Shown: positions 21,641 through 33,899 of the stretch, piece after piece
Numbering within the stretch: the stretch's first letter is position 1
Layout: every line of letters starts with the position of its first letter
DNA from: Gnetum montanum
Taxonomy: Eukaryota > Streptophyta > Gnetopsida > Gnetales > Gnetaceae
Direction of reading: 5' to 3'
Assembly: GCA_015680685.1 (NCBI GenBank)
Contig: MNCI01009009.1
Span: 1 to 64,000 of the forward strand
Length of the DNA stretch: 64,000 bases
Notes under the pieces: model-generated
Database searches by the model: none
What the model saw: the letters and a program-made list of their open reading frames with translations, nothing else
What the model was told of the DNA's origin: nothing
Translations under genes and position numbers: made by a program

Positions 21641-23037
21641 AAAACCATATACCTATTACAATAAAAATTAACAAATTTTAAGTCAAAAAAACCACTATCA
21701 TGACAATGTTTACATTAAATACAAAACATAAAAAATAATCAAACAAATCAACTTAACTAGATTCACAATATAACCAAAATCTAGTTTTTATTAACATGGC
21801 AAAACCAATTTAACATTTCCACGAATAGTTAGCATGTAGAACCTTGGAATAAGAAATCTTCCAAACTATTGACAAATAAAAAATAAATTTTGATAAAACT
21901 AAATGCCAGGAATGGAAACACTAGGGCCTAATTGATGTAATTTTTTAGGAGTTTATGGTCAAGCAATTCACACAATCCTAGACATTGGAGATTGTGGAAA
22001 AGTGAAAATGACAAGTATGAAATTTCTCAGCTCTTAGAGTATCAATGTTGTCACATCTCCCCAAAAAATGCACTAAAATCCCTTGTACATTGGAATAACT
22101 TGTCTAAAAATTTCTATATGTTGACCATAATACTTAAAAAACTTCACAAGATTCATAAACCAAGCCTAAGTACCAAACATTGTCACTCTAACTAGGTGAA
22201 TCAAAACTATGTAACCAAAACCAAAATTAAGCAACCCAGGTCTTGGATGCTAGGAAAAACATATTAAAAAACTCTTTAAACCATTTTTAGCTATAAGTGT
22301 AGAGAAAATAGCCTAAATGACCAAAATTAACCATCATTGCTACAATTCAAGTGTAGAAAAATGTAAAATTATGATAGTTTTCAACTAAGATTTTTACTAA
22401 CAAAACCTGATTTGCAATGAATCAATTGCAATAAACACCCTCGAAAAATTTCATAAAAATTTCAAAAAATTATAAACATTTTTTAAAACCATTCTATACC
22501 ATTTTCACCATCTCTCATGATCCAAAACATTTACAACATATGCCCAAGAATTTGAGAACACTATCAACTTTTCCTTTAAAAAACTACAAAATTTCAAGAA
22601 ACTTGGCCAAAACACTAAAAACTAGGTTGGGAAAAAATTCATAAAAATTAATAGAAAATCCTAAAAATATACTTCCACCTCCAATATCATCATAAAAACC
22701 AAAATAACACATCTATGCACTTAGAATTTCAAAATCATAGTGTATACATTCTAGAAAAAATATCAAAATTGAGCTAAGATTCATTGAAACTAGGGTAAAA
22801 ATGTTGAACACGGGATTGGGAAAAAATTCAAATCTTCTTCAATCCATCATCAAAAATAAAAATCTTGATTATGATATAATCAAAAAGTCTAAATATTTCA
22901 TCCAACATAAACAAATCAAAAAATTTCAACCTAGGTAAACCTAGAGGTGGAAAAATATTTCTACAAAACTGTAAAAAATAAAAATAAAAAATTACTTGGT
23001 ACTTGGTACTTGGTAGATCTTGGTAGATCTTGGTAGA
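21641..23037. other. AT-rich sequence without a gene; microduplicated junction at its end
   Basis: No coding or RNA signal. It may be upstream sequence of the minus-strand gene. Its last 45 bases (22994-23040) are short tandem repeats, three ACTTGGT then AGATCTTGGT units, at the broken edge of the copia LTR. Confidence 0.5.
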
Positions 23038-24045
23038 TCTACATAGAGATATCATTATGAAGACTACATAGGGAAAATAAGAGAATGGACAAGTACAAAG
23101 GCTACTAGCTAAATGAAGATGCTCTAGGGATTAAGAGGAAGATAAATCAACAAGAGAAAGCATTAGGAACTAGAGCTCAAAAGTTGAAAAGATGTCTCCA
23201 AGGAACAGAAGATGTCTTGGCTAAGAGGAAGTCAATCAAAGAAATATTTCTTCCAAAAATACGAGACTTCTCCTTTAGAAAGAATACATCTCCCTAGAGA
23301 CATTCCATTCCGAAAGAAGACATCTCCCTAGAGTTGAATTTGATTTCAAAGAGACATCCCAATCTTGAAGGAGATGTCTATACTAGTCATTAAATATCCA
23401 TTGCATAAATTCTAAGGTGTTCTTGGAGACTATAAGGCTATAATTATATTTTAAACTCTTATAAATAGTGCAAGCATTGTTAACATCAAATCTATCATTT
23501 CTATCTTATGTTGTTGTACTTTTGTACTTGAATTATCACATCATTTGTTAGATTTGTTGTGGAACTGTGCTTAATTGCATAAGGAATTTGTAAATTAAGT
23601 TACACTCTATCCTTGTGATTCTTTTTCTTTTCTTGCTACCCTAAGGGATTGATGTGATCCTTTCAAGGAGGCATCCTTTTAGAGCTTGTCGACATCCTAC
23701 GAGATTAAGTTGCTTTGTTGTGTTGAAACACTCTAGAGTAGAGCTCTATTTTGTATAGGTTGTGGGATCCTTTAAACCACTCTTGAGCTTGTTGGGACCT
23801 TATAGGGTTTAGAGTTTTCATAATGATGAAACCCTCCATAGCAGAGCTTAAACTTTGTAAAGGTTATGATGTCCTCTAAATCATATTTTTTAAGAAACAA
23901 AGTCTAGAAGTATGTAAGGAATCTACCCTGTAAGCGTGGACTACCCCAAGTTAGAAAATCATGTGATTCTTGTGTTTTGTGTAACAAGTGTTGCTTGTGA
24001 TTTGGGGAACTTATTCATCCCCCCCTTCTAAGTTCTCAGTCCTAG
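23038..24045 (+). repeat. 5' LTR of C1, 5'-truncated
   Basis: Matches 28690-29704 of the 3' LTR and 42900-43945 of C2. It is dense in AGATGTCTCC and GACATCTCC motifs. The end reads CCTAG where intact copies have CCTCA. Confidence 0.82.
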
Positions 24046-24047
24046 AG

Positions 24048-24060
24048 TGGTATCAGAGCC
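24048..24060 (+). other. Primer-binding site of C1, initiator tRNA-Met
   Basis: TGGTATCAGAGCC two bases after the LTR is the classic plant copia primer site. Confidence 0.9.
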
Positions 24061-24100
24061 TAGTACTCTTGCGCTCAACATCTAAATTCAATAGTGAACT

Positions 24101-25759
24101 ATCGAAGGGACATCATACATGAAGCCACCTATGTTCAATGAATTTTATTTTACCTACTAGAAGGCAAGGATGCAAGGCTTCTTCAAGTCAATGGAGTTTG
24201 AGTCTTCGGAGTCCATTATCAAAGGATACACACCACCAGTCGACAATGCAACAAAGGCCCTCAAACCATAGTGCAAGTGCACATCAAAAGAAAGAGATAA
24301 TTTTATGTACGATTCCAAAGTGAAAAAATTTTTATATTGTGCATTAAAAAAATATGAATTTAATAGGGTATCTAGTTGTAGAACTACTAAGGAAATTTGG
24401 AAAACCCTAGAAGCTACTTATGAAGGCACATCCATAGTCAAATAATCCAAACTTTTGGTCTTACAAAGTGAGTATGACAAACTCAAAATGAGAGAAGGTG
24501 AAAAGATAAAAGACTATTTTTCTAGGGCTAATGATATAGTTGTAGCAATTATGGGTATAAGCAAGGACCTGCCTAAAAGTGATGTGATAATAAAAATGAT
24601 TCAAACATTCTAACCAAAATTTAGATCTAAGATTACAACCATGGAGGAGATCAGAGATTTTTCAGTTCTAAAATTTGAAGAGCTTAAAAGTGTTCTTATT
24701 TCTTATTAAATGAACCTCATAAGTGAAGGGGTGATAAAATGAAAGCCCATTGTCCTAAAATTAGCCTCCAAGGAAAAGGAACCTACTAATCAAGATGTGA
24801 GTAGCGAGGAGGAGATAGCTCTTCTTTCAAGAAGAGTCCAATGGCTTTTTGCAAGAAAAGGAAAGACCTTCAATTAACAAGGATCCAATCAAGCTAACTT
24901 CAAAGGTAATTACAAAGGTAAAAATTTATCAAATTCTAATTTTAATGATTTTTCAATAGAATGTTGGATATGTGGATGAAGAGGCCATCTAGCCTCTAAA
25001 TTCCCTAGCAATTACAAGTTGCAACGAAAAGATAGGATTGATGTGGATATGAAAAAGATCAACTTCTACAAAAACTAAGATGATGATGAGAAAAGTGAAG
25101 AAGAATTAGATAACTCCACAAATGATTCTCAACTCATATGCATGGCACTCACAAATGAAAATTCACTACAAGTTACTAATGAACCAATAAGTAAGTATGA
25201 AAAAAGGTATAGTGAATTACAAGAAAAATTCTCATTCTACATTATCTACTTAAAAATGTTAAGAAAGATATGAGTAGAAATTTTTATGAAATTCAAACCA
25301 AATTAAAAGGAGAATGCAAAGGTTTTTAAGAAGTAATGGTTCATGAATAAAAGCCTAGGAATGAAAATTTCGAAAAAGTCTCATAGGAGGATACAAGCTC
25401 TGGCTCAAGCATAATCAAGTTTGATAACCTCGTTCATGATGAGAAAACTCTATTCATATGTAAAAATTGTGGAAGTAAAGAAAACTTTGATTATCCTCAT
25501 GTTGATCAAAATAGCATTGATGCTTGGTCTTGCCAAAAAATTCCTAGTAAGGATATTTTACAAGAAGTAATAACTAATGAAAGATGAGTGGGAAATTGGA
25601 AAATTCCTTAAAAATATGGATGTTACAAAAGGTGATCAAAAATTCTTTCATCATAAAGAACATAAACAAACTTGGCCATCATGCAAAAGAACTAATGAAA
25701 GAAACTTAAAATGTAAGGAAGTACTCCATGATAAAGAACATCATCTCAAACTCCATTAG
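24101..25759 (+). pseudogene. Copia-type Gag of C1 with C-terminal extension
   Basis: Collinear with C2 gag. The C2 start ATG corresponds to ATC here (24101). Domains: an N-terminal UBN2-type Gag region (KEIWKTLEATYEGTSIVK, QSEYDKLKMREGEKI, DYFSRANDIV, FEELKSVLIS); a knuckle CWICG-RGHLASKF, whose last Cys is replaced by Phe; and an acidic DDDEKSEEELDNS segment. The extension ends EVLHDKEHHLKLH with TAG at 25757-25759. Several stops and a frameshift break it. In autonomous copia elements a protease with a D-S-G site would follow the knuckle; none is seen here. Confidence 0.8.
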
Positions 25760-28553
25760 TCTTTTTCATCTGAATTACAAGTAAGGTAAGTTACAGTAAG
25801 TATAGGTATAATCATTATTCCTTAACTTGATGAAACTAGACTAGATTAATTTATTTTTATGGTTGAATGGAAGCTATTGGAAATATTTGAAAATTCAATG
25901 AAATTTCCACTAGATCTTGCAATTCATTGAAGCTATAATTTTCTATAATACCTTTCTTATGTTGCTTTTAAAGTTTTTGTTGATTAATCATGCTCTTAAC
26001 TAGAATATAGTGGTTTCAAGTTGTTTAGAGATCTTAAATATAATTCATAGATCAAAAGTACTTTGTTCAAAGTTTATTGTTGTCCAAACATATATGTCTT
26101 GTACTCCAAACTCTTAATTAAGTTATGGCATTGTTGCTTCCTTATAGAATCATAAATTTTGATTAGTTTTAAAATATTTTTTTATGTATGGTAATTGAAG
26201 CTCTTAAATTGGTACCTTTAATGTAATTCATGTATTTTCTAAGAAAAGCAACATTTCAAAAGAAATTCCTTAAGCATATGAATTATCTAGTACTAGTAAT
26301 GGCAGGTCTTACTTTCAGAAGTCTCCAAACTTGATCTTGAAATGGAATTTTAGATTTATAGAGGCATCATCCTATCCCTATCTAATTCTCAAAGTATGGA
26401 TGATGTTATGTGTATTTTCTTGTGTTGATTTTTTTATGATGATTTCAAGGTGTTTTTGCCATGTTTGGGGATGTTTTATGCTTATTTTGATAATTCTAAA
26501 AGGTTTTGGGGGATATGGGGAGTTCTTTGTAGATGTCTAGAGGTTCTAGACCTTAAAAAAAGCATCTCTACTTATGGCCCTGGTAATATAGACGTCTACT
26601 CTGACAATTAGATGTCTCAACTGCATACAAGACATCTACTATCACATCTCCATTACCAAATGATGTTGTTGCCTAATGAACATGGTGTCTATTCATAACA
26701 AGTGTTATTGTCATCTTAACAAGACCTAAAAGGGTATTTGTAATTAATACCCAAAAGGGCATGTTGTAATAATAGACATGTCTCTTAAGGAAACCTTTAT
26801 GGGTTTGACCTAAGGCATTTATACCTGGGGTTACAGGTCGTGCCAGCGTGGAGTGGTGCAGATGGTACAAGCAAGTCATGGGAAGCCGAGTGAACCAAAA
26901 TAGGAAGTGGATTTTCCATCCCTTCTAGCTAGGTTATAGGCCTAACCATGGTGGTAATGTTGGATTGCCTCTAAGGCATAGATTCCAAAGGAGGAAAACC
27001 CCAAGGAACATCCTTAGAGCACAATCCAAATACACTTTTCCATATCAATAAAGCATCTTTCTTTTTATTTCTACATTTTTCCTATTATTTCCTTTATACA
27101 TAATGTTGAATATCACATATATTTCACATTTTGTATATTTTCTTTGTATGCATAATGTCTAATATGTCATATATCTTACATCTACCATGACATCCGAGGA
27201 TGGGATGTCACATCTACTATGTCTTCAAGACATCTAATATAGATTCTAATGGATGAATTACAATAGATGTTTTAAAATATGGATCATATATGCATGGGAA
27301 GCATTCATGTAGGGGTACTCTTGAGTAATTCTCTCTAAGAATTGATATCATAATTGCAAGCTTCCAATCTCTAGAACCTATATCAAAAAACAAGCAAGAA
27401 AGAGCATATTCATCTAGTAAAGTTTTGAAAGTAAAAGAGGACATTTATTTATCAATCTTTAAAATCCTTACATAAATATGGCCTTTATTGGTGAAAGATC
27501 TTGAACTTTATACGTTATATAAACTTACTTGGGAGAACTATGTTAAGGATTTAATGATTCATGTCTAACCTTTTGTATGTTGAGAACATATCATTTTTAG
27601 TACCTAAGGCATTTATTATAAAGATGAGTTGAGAAGTGCTCACTATAGAGATCTCAAGTACTCACAATGATAGATTGGAACTAGAAAATGTGTTCATGAT
27701 CTCTTTTGGTAAGAAATGAGGTATATATATATATGCTATTTTTGCTCTCAACATGATTATCTTATATTAGATTATGAATTTTTTTGGGTAAAAAGATGAT
27801 TCATTGTGTTTGATCTTTAGATATATTTAGCATGAGAAGATGTGTTGCTTTGTCTTTAAAGTTGGTTATGCATGTTTTTAATCACCTTCCATGAAATTTT
27901 TATGCTTTATCTTTTTGTTAATGTTTCAAAAGGAGTAGATTATTGGGTGATGAGATATTGATTTATTTGTTACTAATGGCTTATTGGTTCAAAGACAAGT
28001 TACTTGATCTTTAATGCTCAAACTTTGGAGTTTAGCCTTTATTTTTAAATACTCTTAAATATCAATTGAATGGATTGGATATGCTTAGATTATTTATGCT
28101 TTATTTATTATCTAATCCTAACTTGGTCTGTGCACAGATATGTTGCAAATCTTTATGGAATTTGGTTTTTCTTAATCAACCCTATGGAATCTTTAACTAA
28201 TATCCATAAAGTTTTCTTCCTTAGCTAAATGTTTGTATTTCTATGGGATTGCCATATGATGTTATGTAGCTACGATGGAAAGTTATTGAGAATTATGTTT
28301 AGTCCTTATCATTTTCCCCGCCTCTTTTTAGATGTTGTCCAAAAAGGGGAAGAGAGTAGAATATTTAGTTGATATTTAGTAAGAATCAAGATATCAAGCA
28401 TGGTAAATTTGTATATTTTATTTATGGATTATACTTTGCTAGATCTATATATATATTTGTGCTATTTAACTTTGAAATATCTTTGTGCTATATTTCTTTG
28501 GGATATACTAACTCATTTTCTTAAGTTTTGGACATCACAAAAAATGGGAACAT
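25760..28553 (+). other. Non-coding 3' internal region of C1
   Basis: AT-rich, no ORF. Its ends align with 45721-47367 of C2, but it is about 1.1 kb longer because of extra sequence between roughly 26300 and 27480. It ends in the polypurine tract ACAAAAAATGGGAACA (28538-28553). Confidence 0.6.
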
Positions 28554-29704
28554 TGTTGACCTTTTGGTATGTCAAAACCTTAAGAAAAATGAATAATATG
28601 GAAATGTGTTTATAGTCTAGCAGGATCATAAGTGAGCAAGGATTTCAAAACAAGAGTTGAGTTTGAAAATGATAACTATGTTGAGATGTCATGAGACCTA
28701 TGTAGAGATGTCATTATGAAGACTACATAGGCAAAATGAGAGCATGAACAAGTATGAAGACTACTAGCTAAATTAAGATGCTCTAAGGATTAAGAGAAAG
28801 CTAAATCAATAAGAGAAAGCCTTAGGAACTAGAGCTCAAAAGTTGAAAAGACATCTCCAAAGAATGGAAGACATCTTGGTTGGGAAAAAGTCAATCACAA
28901 GAAGACATATTTAAAAAATAGGAGATGTCTCCTTTGAAAAGAAGACATCTCCCCAAAGATGTTCCATTCTAAAAGGATACATCTTCCCAGAGTTGAAGCT
29001 AATTTCAGAGAGATGTCCCAATCATGAAGGAGATGTCTATACAAGCCATTAAATAGATGTTGCATAAACTCCAAGTTGTTTTCAAAAAATTCGGGGCTAT
29101 AGGTGGACTTCAAACTCTTGGAAATAGTATAAGCATTTTTAACATCAAAACTGTCATTTTCTATCTTATGTTGTTGTACTTGTGTACTTGAATTATCACA
29201 TCATTATTTAAATTTATTGTGGAACTATGCTTCATTGTACAAGGAATTTTTAAATTGAGTTACACTCTCTCCTTGTGATTCTTTTTCTTTTCTTGATACC
29301 CTGAGGGACTAATGTGATTCTTTTAAGAAGGCATCCTTTTAGTGCTTGTTAGGATCCTACAGGATTAAGGTGTTTTGTTGCATCAAGATACTTTGAAGTA
29401 GAGCTCTATTTTATATAGGTTATGGGATCCTTTAAACCACTCTTGAGCTTGTTGGGACCTTGAAGGGTTGAGAGTTTTTGCAATGATGAAACCCTCCTTA
29501 GTGAAGCTCAGAATTTATAAAGGTTGTGATGTCCTCTAAATCACATTTTGGAAGAAACAAAGTTCACAGGTGTGCAAGGAATCTACCATCCTAGTGTGGA
29601 CTACCCCGGTTGGGAAACCATATAATTCTTGTGTTTTGTATAATAGGTGTTGCTTGCAATTTTGGGAACTTATTCATCCCATTCTTCCAAGTTCTTCATC
29701 CTCA
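28554..29704 (+). repeat. 3' LTR of C1
   Basis: 1,151 bp, TGTTGACCTTTTGG...CATCCTCA. The length equals that of the C2 3' LTR. It carries the same AGATGTCTCC-type repeats as the 5' copy. Confidence 0.88.
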
Positions 29705-30829
29705 ATAACTATCCAAAGGGCCCCACCAAAGTTCAAGATTTCAGCACATTTCAATACACTAAAATTTAGCATAAGGGAGCTACTACGTTGGAAGTTGAGT
29801 GTTTTTACATTGGAATTCCAAGTTAGTTATAGTGAGAAATGTGAATACCAATGTGAGAAATCTTGAGAACATCAAATACTTGCTAAGTGGCCTCATACAT
29901 TATCAAGAATGATCCTAGAAGCTACCAATCTTGTCCCAAAAACGTAGGCATTCAGGTGAATATCCAAAAGCACTTAAAGCCTGTCGAAACTTCTTGAAAA
30001 CTCTTTGAACTTGGAAAATACATTAGTGGTCATGTCAATTACACTTTCCAACATGAATACCAACGTGAGGATATAAATAAACTTTAATCTTGGCCTACAC
30101 AACCTCAAAAACTATAGATTTCAAGTCAAAACCCTAGTCGCTAGACTAGGGGAATAGAGAAGTGAAAAACCCTTTCAAATGGCCTCGAGAATCAATAAAA
30201 ATTGGTATGAACATTAAACATATATCCCAAACACATTTTTCAATGTGTAAATCAACATGGGAATACCCAAAAATGTAAAACTTAATCAATATAATCCCTA
30301 AAACTCTAGATCTTCCTCTAGAACCCTAGCCACTGCACTAGGAGCCTTGGGAGATCAAAGCGATGTCAAAACCTACTCAAAAATAGAAAAATTTTATTCC
30401 ATATGTGGACAATTAAATCTCAAAAGTTGGAATCGCATGCAAGCTCATGGATGGGCCTAAAAAAGCCTCAAAATGGAGCAATGTTACCTTAAAAAGTGTA
30501 GATCTCCTTCTCCTTACCTAGCACTAACATGAGAATTCAACATCCAAGATGTGATCGGTACTTCATCAAACCTTTTCAAAAAAATGAAATACATTGGTAT
30601 TTGTACCAAATATGTTGAGCCATCATGCATGATAATGTATAAGTACCAAAAGTCCTTTACTTTACTCAAAACAACTCCAAGATAACAAACTTCTTAACTA
30701 GACCTTAGGCATTACAATAAAAGGCTTCAAACCTCTAAACCTCTTTTCTTCAAGTTTTCATTTGATTTTATTTATTTCAATTATAAAAACCTAAAATAAA
30801 AATAAATGTTATTATTTATACTATTTCCA
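29705..30829. repeat. Diverged direct repeats of about 195 bp, no gene
   Basis: A module with GAATACC-AACGTGAGG, then CTCAAAAACTATAGATTTC, then AACCCTAGTCGCTAGACTAGG (30055-30245) recurs as CATGGGAATACCC, CCTAAAACTCTAGATCTTCC and AACCCTAGCCACTGCACTAGG (30250-30440). A fainter copy lies before it. No coding sequence is supported. Confidence 0.5.
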
Positions 30830-31260
30830 TACTTTTGCAACCTCATTTGACCAAGTTTGACCTAGTCAACATCATTTGATCTCATTTGATATCATTTTTT
30901 AATAATGTTTGATATCATTTTATGACATTTTACATCATTTTTGGAACTATTTGACCCTCCTTGATATTTTTTTTTCTTATCTTGGTATCATTTGATGTCA
31001 TTTTTTACAGTTTAGACTTCATTTGATCATGTTGGAATCCATTCAACATAATTTCACAACATGTTGACATCATTTGACATTATTTCTTCATTGTTACAAC
31101 TTCATTTGATATCATTTTGTACCATTTTAACCCCATTTTGTGTCATGTTTCATCATTTTCATATCATTTGACCTCATTTCACCTCCATTTGACATAACTA
31201 AATATCATTTTATATCATTTTCTACCATTTTATGACATTACTTGGCCTCATGACAGCTCA
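30830..31260. repeat. CATTTGATATCATTTT-type degenerate tandem repeat
   Basis: More than twenty imperfect copies of CATTTGA, CATTTTA or CATCATTTT follow one another, with TTTGATATCATTTT most complete. The periodicity is irregular, about 10-17 bp. Confidence 0.7.
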
Positions 31261-31387
31261 TCTTACTAGGATTGGACATTATTGTCTTACCTAGTATTCT
31301 ATTACTATCTCATTTTGCATCCTTTTAGCATTGTTTAGCAAATCATATCACACAGATGCCACTTAATGTGCTTTTGGCTAATGTGAA

Positions 31388-33868
31388 GGACTAGAACATG
31401 GACACATGGATGTAATATAGCTTACCTCTAAAGCTAGTTGGATCCTATGGTGATGTCAAGCAATCCAATAACCTCAATTACCTAGATCTTGAGCCTAGGA
31501 GCCAATTTGATCATATAGCCTCCAAAGAAAAGTCCCTCGAATGGCCTAAGCACATAGTTAAAACCCTTGACATTAAGGTTGATGACATTACTAAGGATGC
31601 TCTAGCTAAGGTTCCTCTCATAACACATAATGGTAAGGAGAAAATTTTTTCACTCAAACTATAGCAAGCTCAAGACATCGTCAAGGTCCTTCAAAATAAC
31701 ATTGAAGCCTTCACTTACTGATTTGAGAATATGCCAAGACTCAACCCATGATTAGTGCAACAAAACATCATACTCAACCCTAGCATCAAACCTATCAAAT
31801 AAAAAGTCCATAAAGTTATACTAGATTTGGCCCTAACAATTCATGATTAGATTCAGAAACTATACTAAGCGAGTTCCATCCAAGCTGTTGATTACACTAA
31901 CTGGGTGTCCAACATAGATGTAGTTCCTAAGAAGAATGGGAGCATTTGTATTTGTCTCAATTTCTAAGGCCTTACTAAGGTAACCATTAAAGACTAATTT
32001 AACATGCATTACATCTCCCAGTCCTCAACAAAAGCTCAAGATATAGTCATACAACTTATAAATTTCTTGGTTGAGGACAACACACCCATCGATCCCAAGT
32101 TCCCCAATGAACACATTAACATTGTTAACAAGGTACCTGAAGGATACAAGACCATGATGCACTTTGACAAAGCTTCTACTATCCAAGGGGCTAGTGTTGC
32201 TACTATCATAATATAATCCTCTAGCATGATCCAACTTTTTGCCTATCATTTTCAACTTCCATGTATCAACAATGTGATAAAATATGAAGGGCTAATTAGA
32301 GGAAAGATGGTAGCTTATAACCAAGGAATAAAAGGTGATTTATAACTCATGGTTAACCAACTAACTGAGGCTTACATGTGAAAAGACAAAAATTTACAAC
32401 CTTACTATGACTTAGCCAAGAAAATCATGCTACAATTTATAAATATTAGCATCAACACATATGCTAAACTGAAAACACCTTAGCTATTGCCATTATAACC
32501 TTAGCCCTAAGTGTGATGCCGAATGTGTTTAGCAAGTTACCTTCCTTGACAAAGAACTTTGCTCTTTCCATCATGCAGATCACTTAAGGTGTCTCTATAG
32601 CTGCTATTGATAATTTCCCTCAATAAGAGTGATATGACAATATCAAGTTTTACTTGATGCATGGTGAAACTCGAAAGAACCTAACTACTTCTCAAAAGAA
32701 TTTTGTACATAAAAGATCAAAGCAATATGTCATTATGGTTGATAACATAATATGTTGAAGGTCTTATGATGGCATATTGTTGGTATGCTTGGGCAAAATC
32801 GAAGCTCACAATGTCCTTGAGCAAGTTCATGAGGGCATATGTGGAGGACATATAGGACCCAAATCCATGACTGAAAAGATTAGATTATTAGGATAATATT
32901 GGCACTATATGAAAATCTACTACCTACAGGAGGTTAAAAATTATAATACTTGTAAACATCGTAGTAACTTAATACATGTGGCACCAATTGAGTTACATGC
33001 TACTTAGATCATGTGGTCATTTCAATGATGGGGAATTAACATTATTGGACCTATAATGCCTAAGCCCTCTATAGAGCATAGCTTCATCATCACCAAAACT
33101 AAATATTTTACAAAGTGGGTTGAAGTTATTCCTCTGAGGAAAATAATGTCCCAACAAGTATGTAAATTCATATTAGGCAACATACCATCCCATTTTGGCA
33201 TACCCCTAACTATAGTCATAAAAAATGGACCACAGTTCAATAGCTAGGAAATGTTAAACCTTTGTCAACAATTAAGGATCAAAAATTTCTTTGCATCATC
33301 ATACTACCCACAAGATAATGGACAATCTAAAGCTAGCAACAAGGTCATCATAAACCTCCTAAAAAGATGCTAAAAATAGTAGACAAAAGTGGCATAAATG
33401 ACTAGTGCATGCACTTTGGACCTACAGAATAACCTTTAGGACCATGACTAATGCCACCCCATATAGCCTTGTTTATGGATCTAAAACTCTTTTGCCTCTT
33501 GAATTGCAAGTTCCATCACTAAGGGTAGCTCTATCTAACTTCATCAATGATGATCAAAATAAGGATCTATATATCATTAACCTTGATATGGTGGAAGAGC
33601 AGTGAATACAAATGGTTTCTCACATCAAATGATACCAGAAGAGGTAGAAACAATAGCATCTTCATGATCTGAACAGATGAAAAGTCAAGGAAGAAGACCT
33701 TATCCTTAAAGCTATTTGCAAACATGCAAAAAAGTTCTTATCCAATTCGATGGACCTTTCTTGGTCATCAAAGCTTATGGCAATGGAGTATTTAAACTAA
33801 TAGATATGGATGGGAATGAATTGACCAATCTAATCAACCATTCCTATCTTAAACCGTATTATGTTTAA
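31388..33868 (+). pseudogene. Tat-type pol copy 1, with the reverse-transcriptase core deleted
   Basis: Readable parts in several frames: the pre-RT linker (KSLEWPKHIVKTLDIKVDD, then ENMPRLNP); the start of RT (VHKVILDLALTIHD, NWVSNI, VPKKNGSICI); then a jump near 32000 to the second RNase H (NNVIKYEGLIRGKMVAYN near 32270-32330). Integrase follows from about 32760 (HEGICGGHIGPKSMTEKIR; SFIITKTKYFTKWVEVIPLR; SNKVIINLLK) and ends with HSYLKPYYV and TAA at 33866. The integrase catalytic acidic positions read Lys (TKTKYF for TDYF, IKNGP for TDNGP, QSKAS for QAEAS). Compared with copy 2 it lacks about 1 kb covering the RT active site. Confidence 0.8.
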
Positions 33869-33899
33869 CACTAACCTATTTTCTATAGGTGTGGAAGAA

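Larger units (their letters stand above)
23038..29704 (+). mobile_element. C1: Ty1/copia-type, Gag-only LTR retrotransposon
   Basis: LTRs at 23038-24045 (5' end truncated) and 28554-29704 flank an initiator-Met primer site, a gag-like gene (24101-25759) and 2.8 kb of non-coding DNA. No copia protease, integrase, reverse transcriptase or RNase H motif was found. C2 at 42779 is a relative with the same plan. Loss of the first 145 bp or so of the 5' LTR prevents a target-duplication test. Confidence 0.82.

Noticed and set aside
21641-23037. Promoter of the minus-strand gene
   Set aside because: AT-rich DNA offers many TATA-like strings; without a defined first exon none can be chosen.
29570-29866. 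ORF of 98 codons
   Set aside because: It starts in the C1 LTR and runs into unrelated flank; no homologous reading at the C2 LTR.
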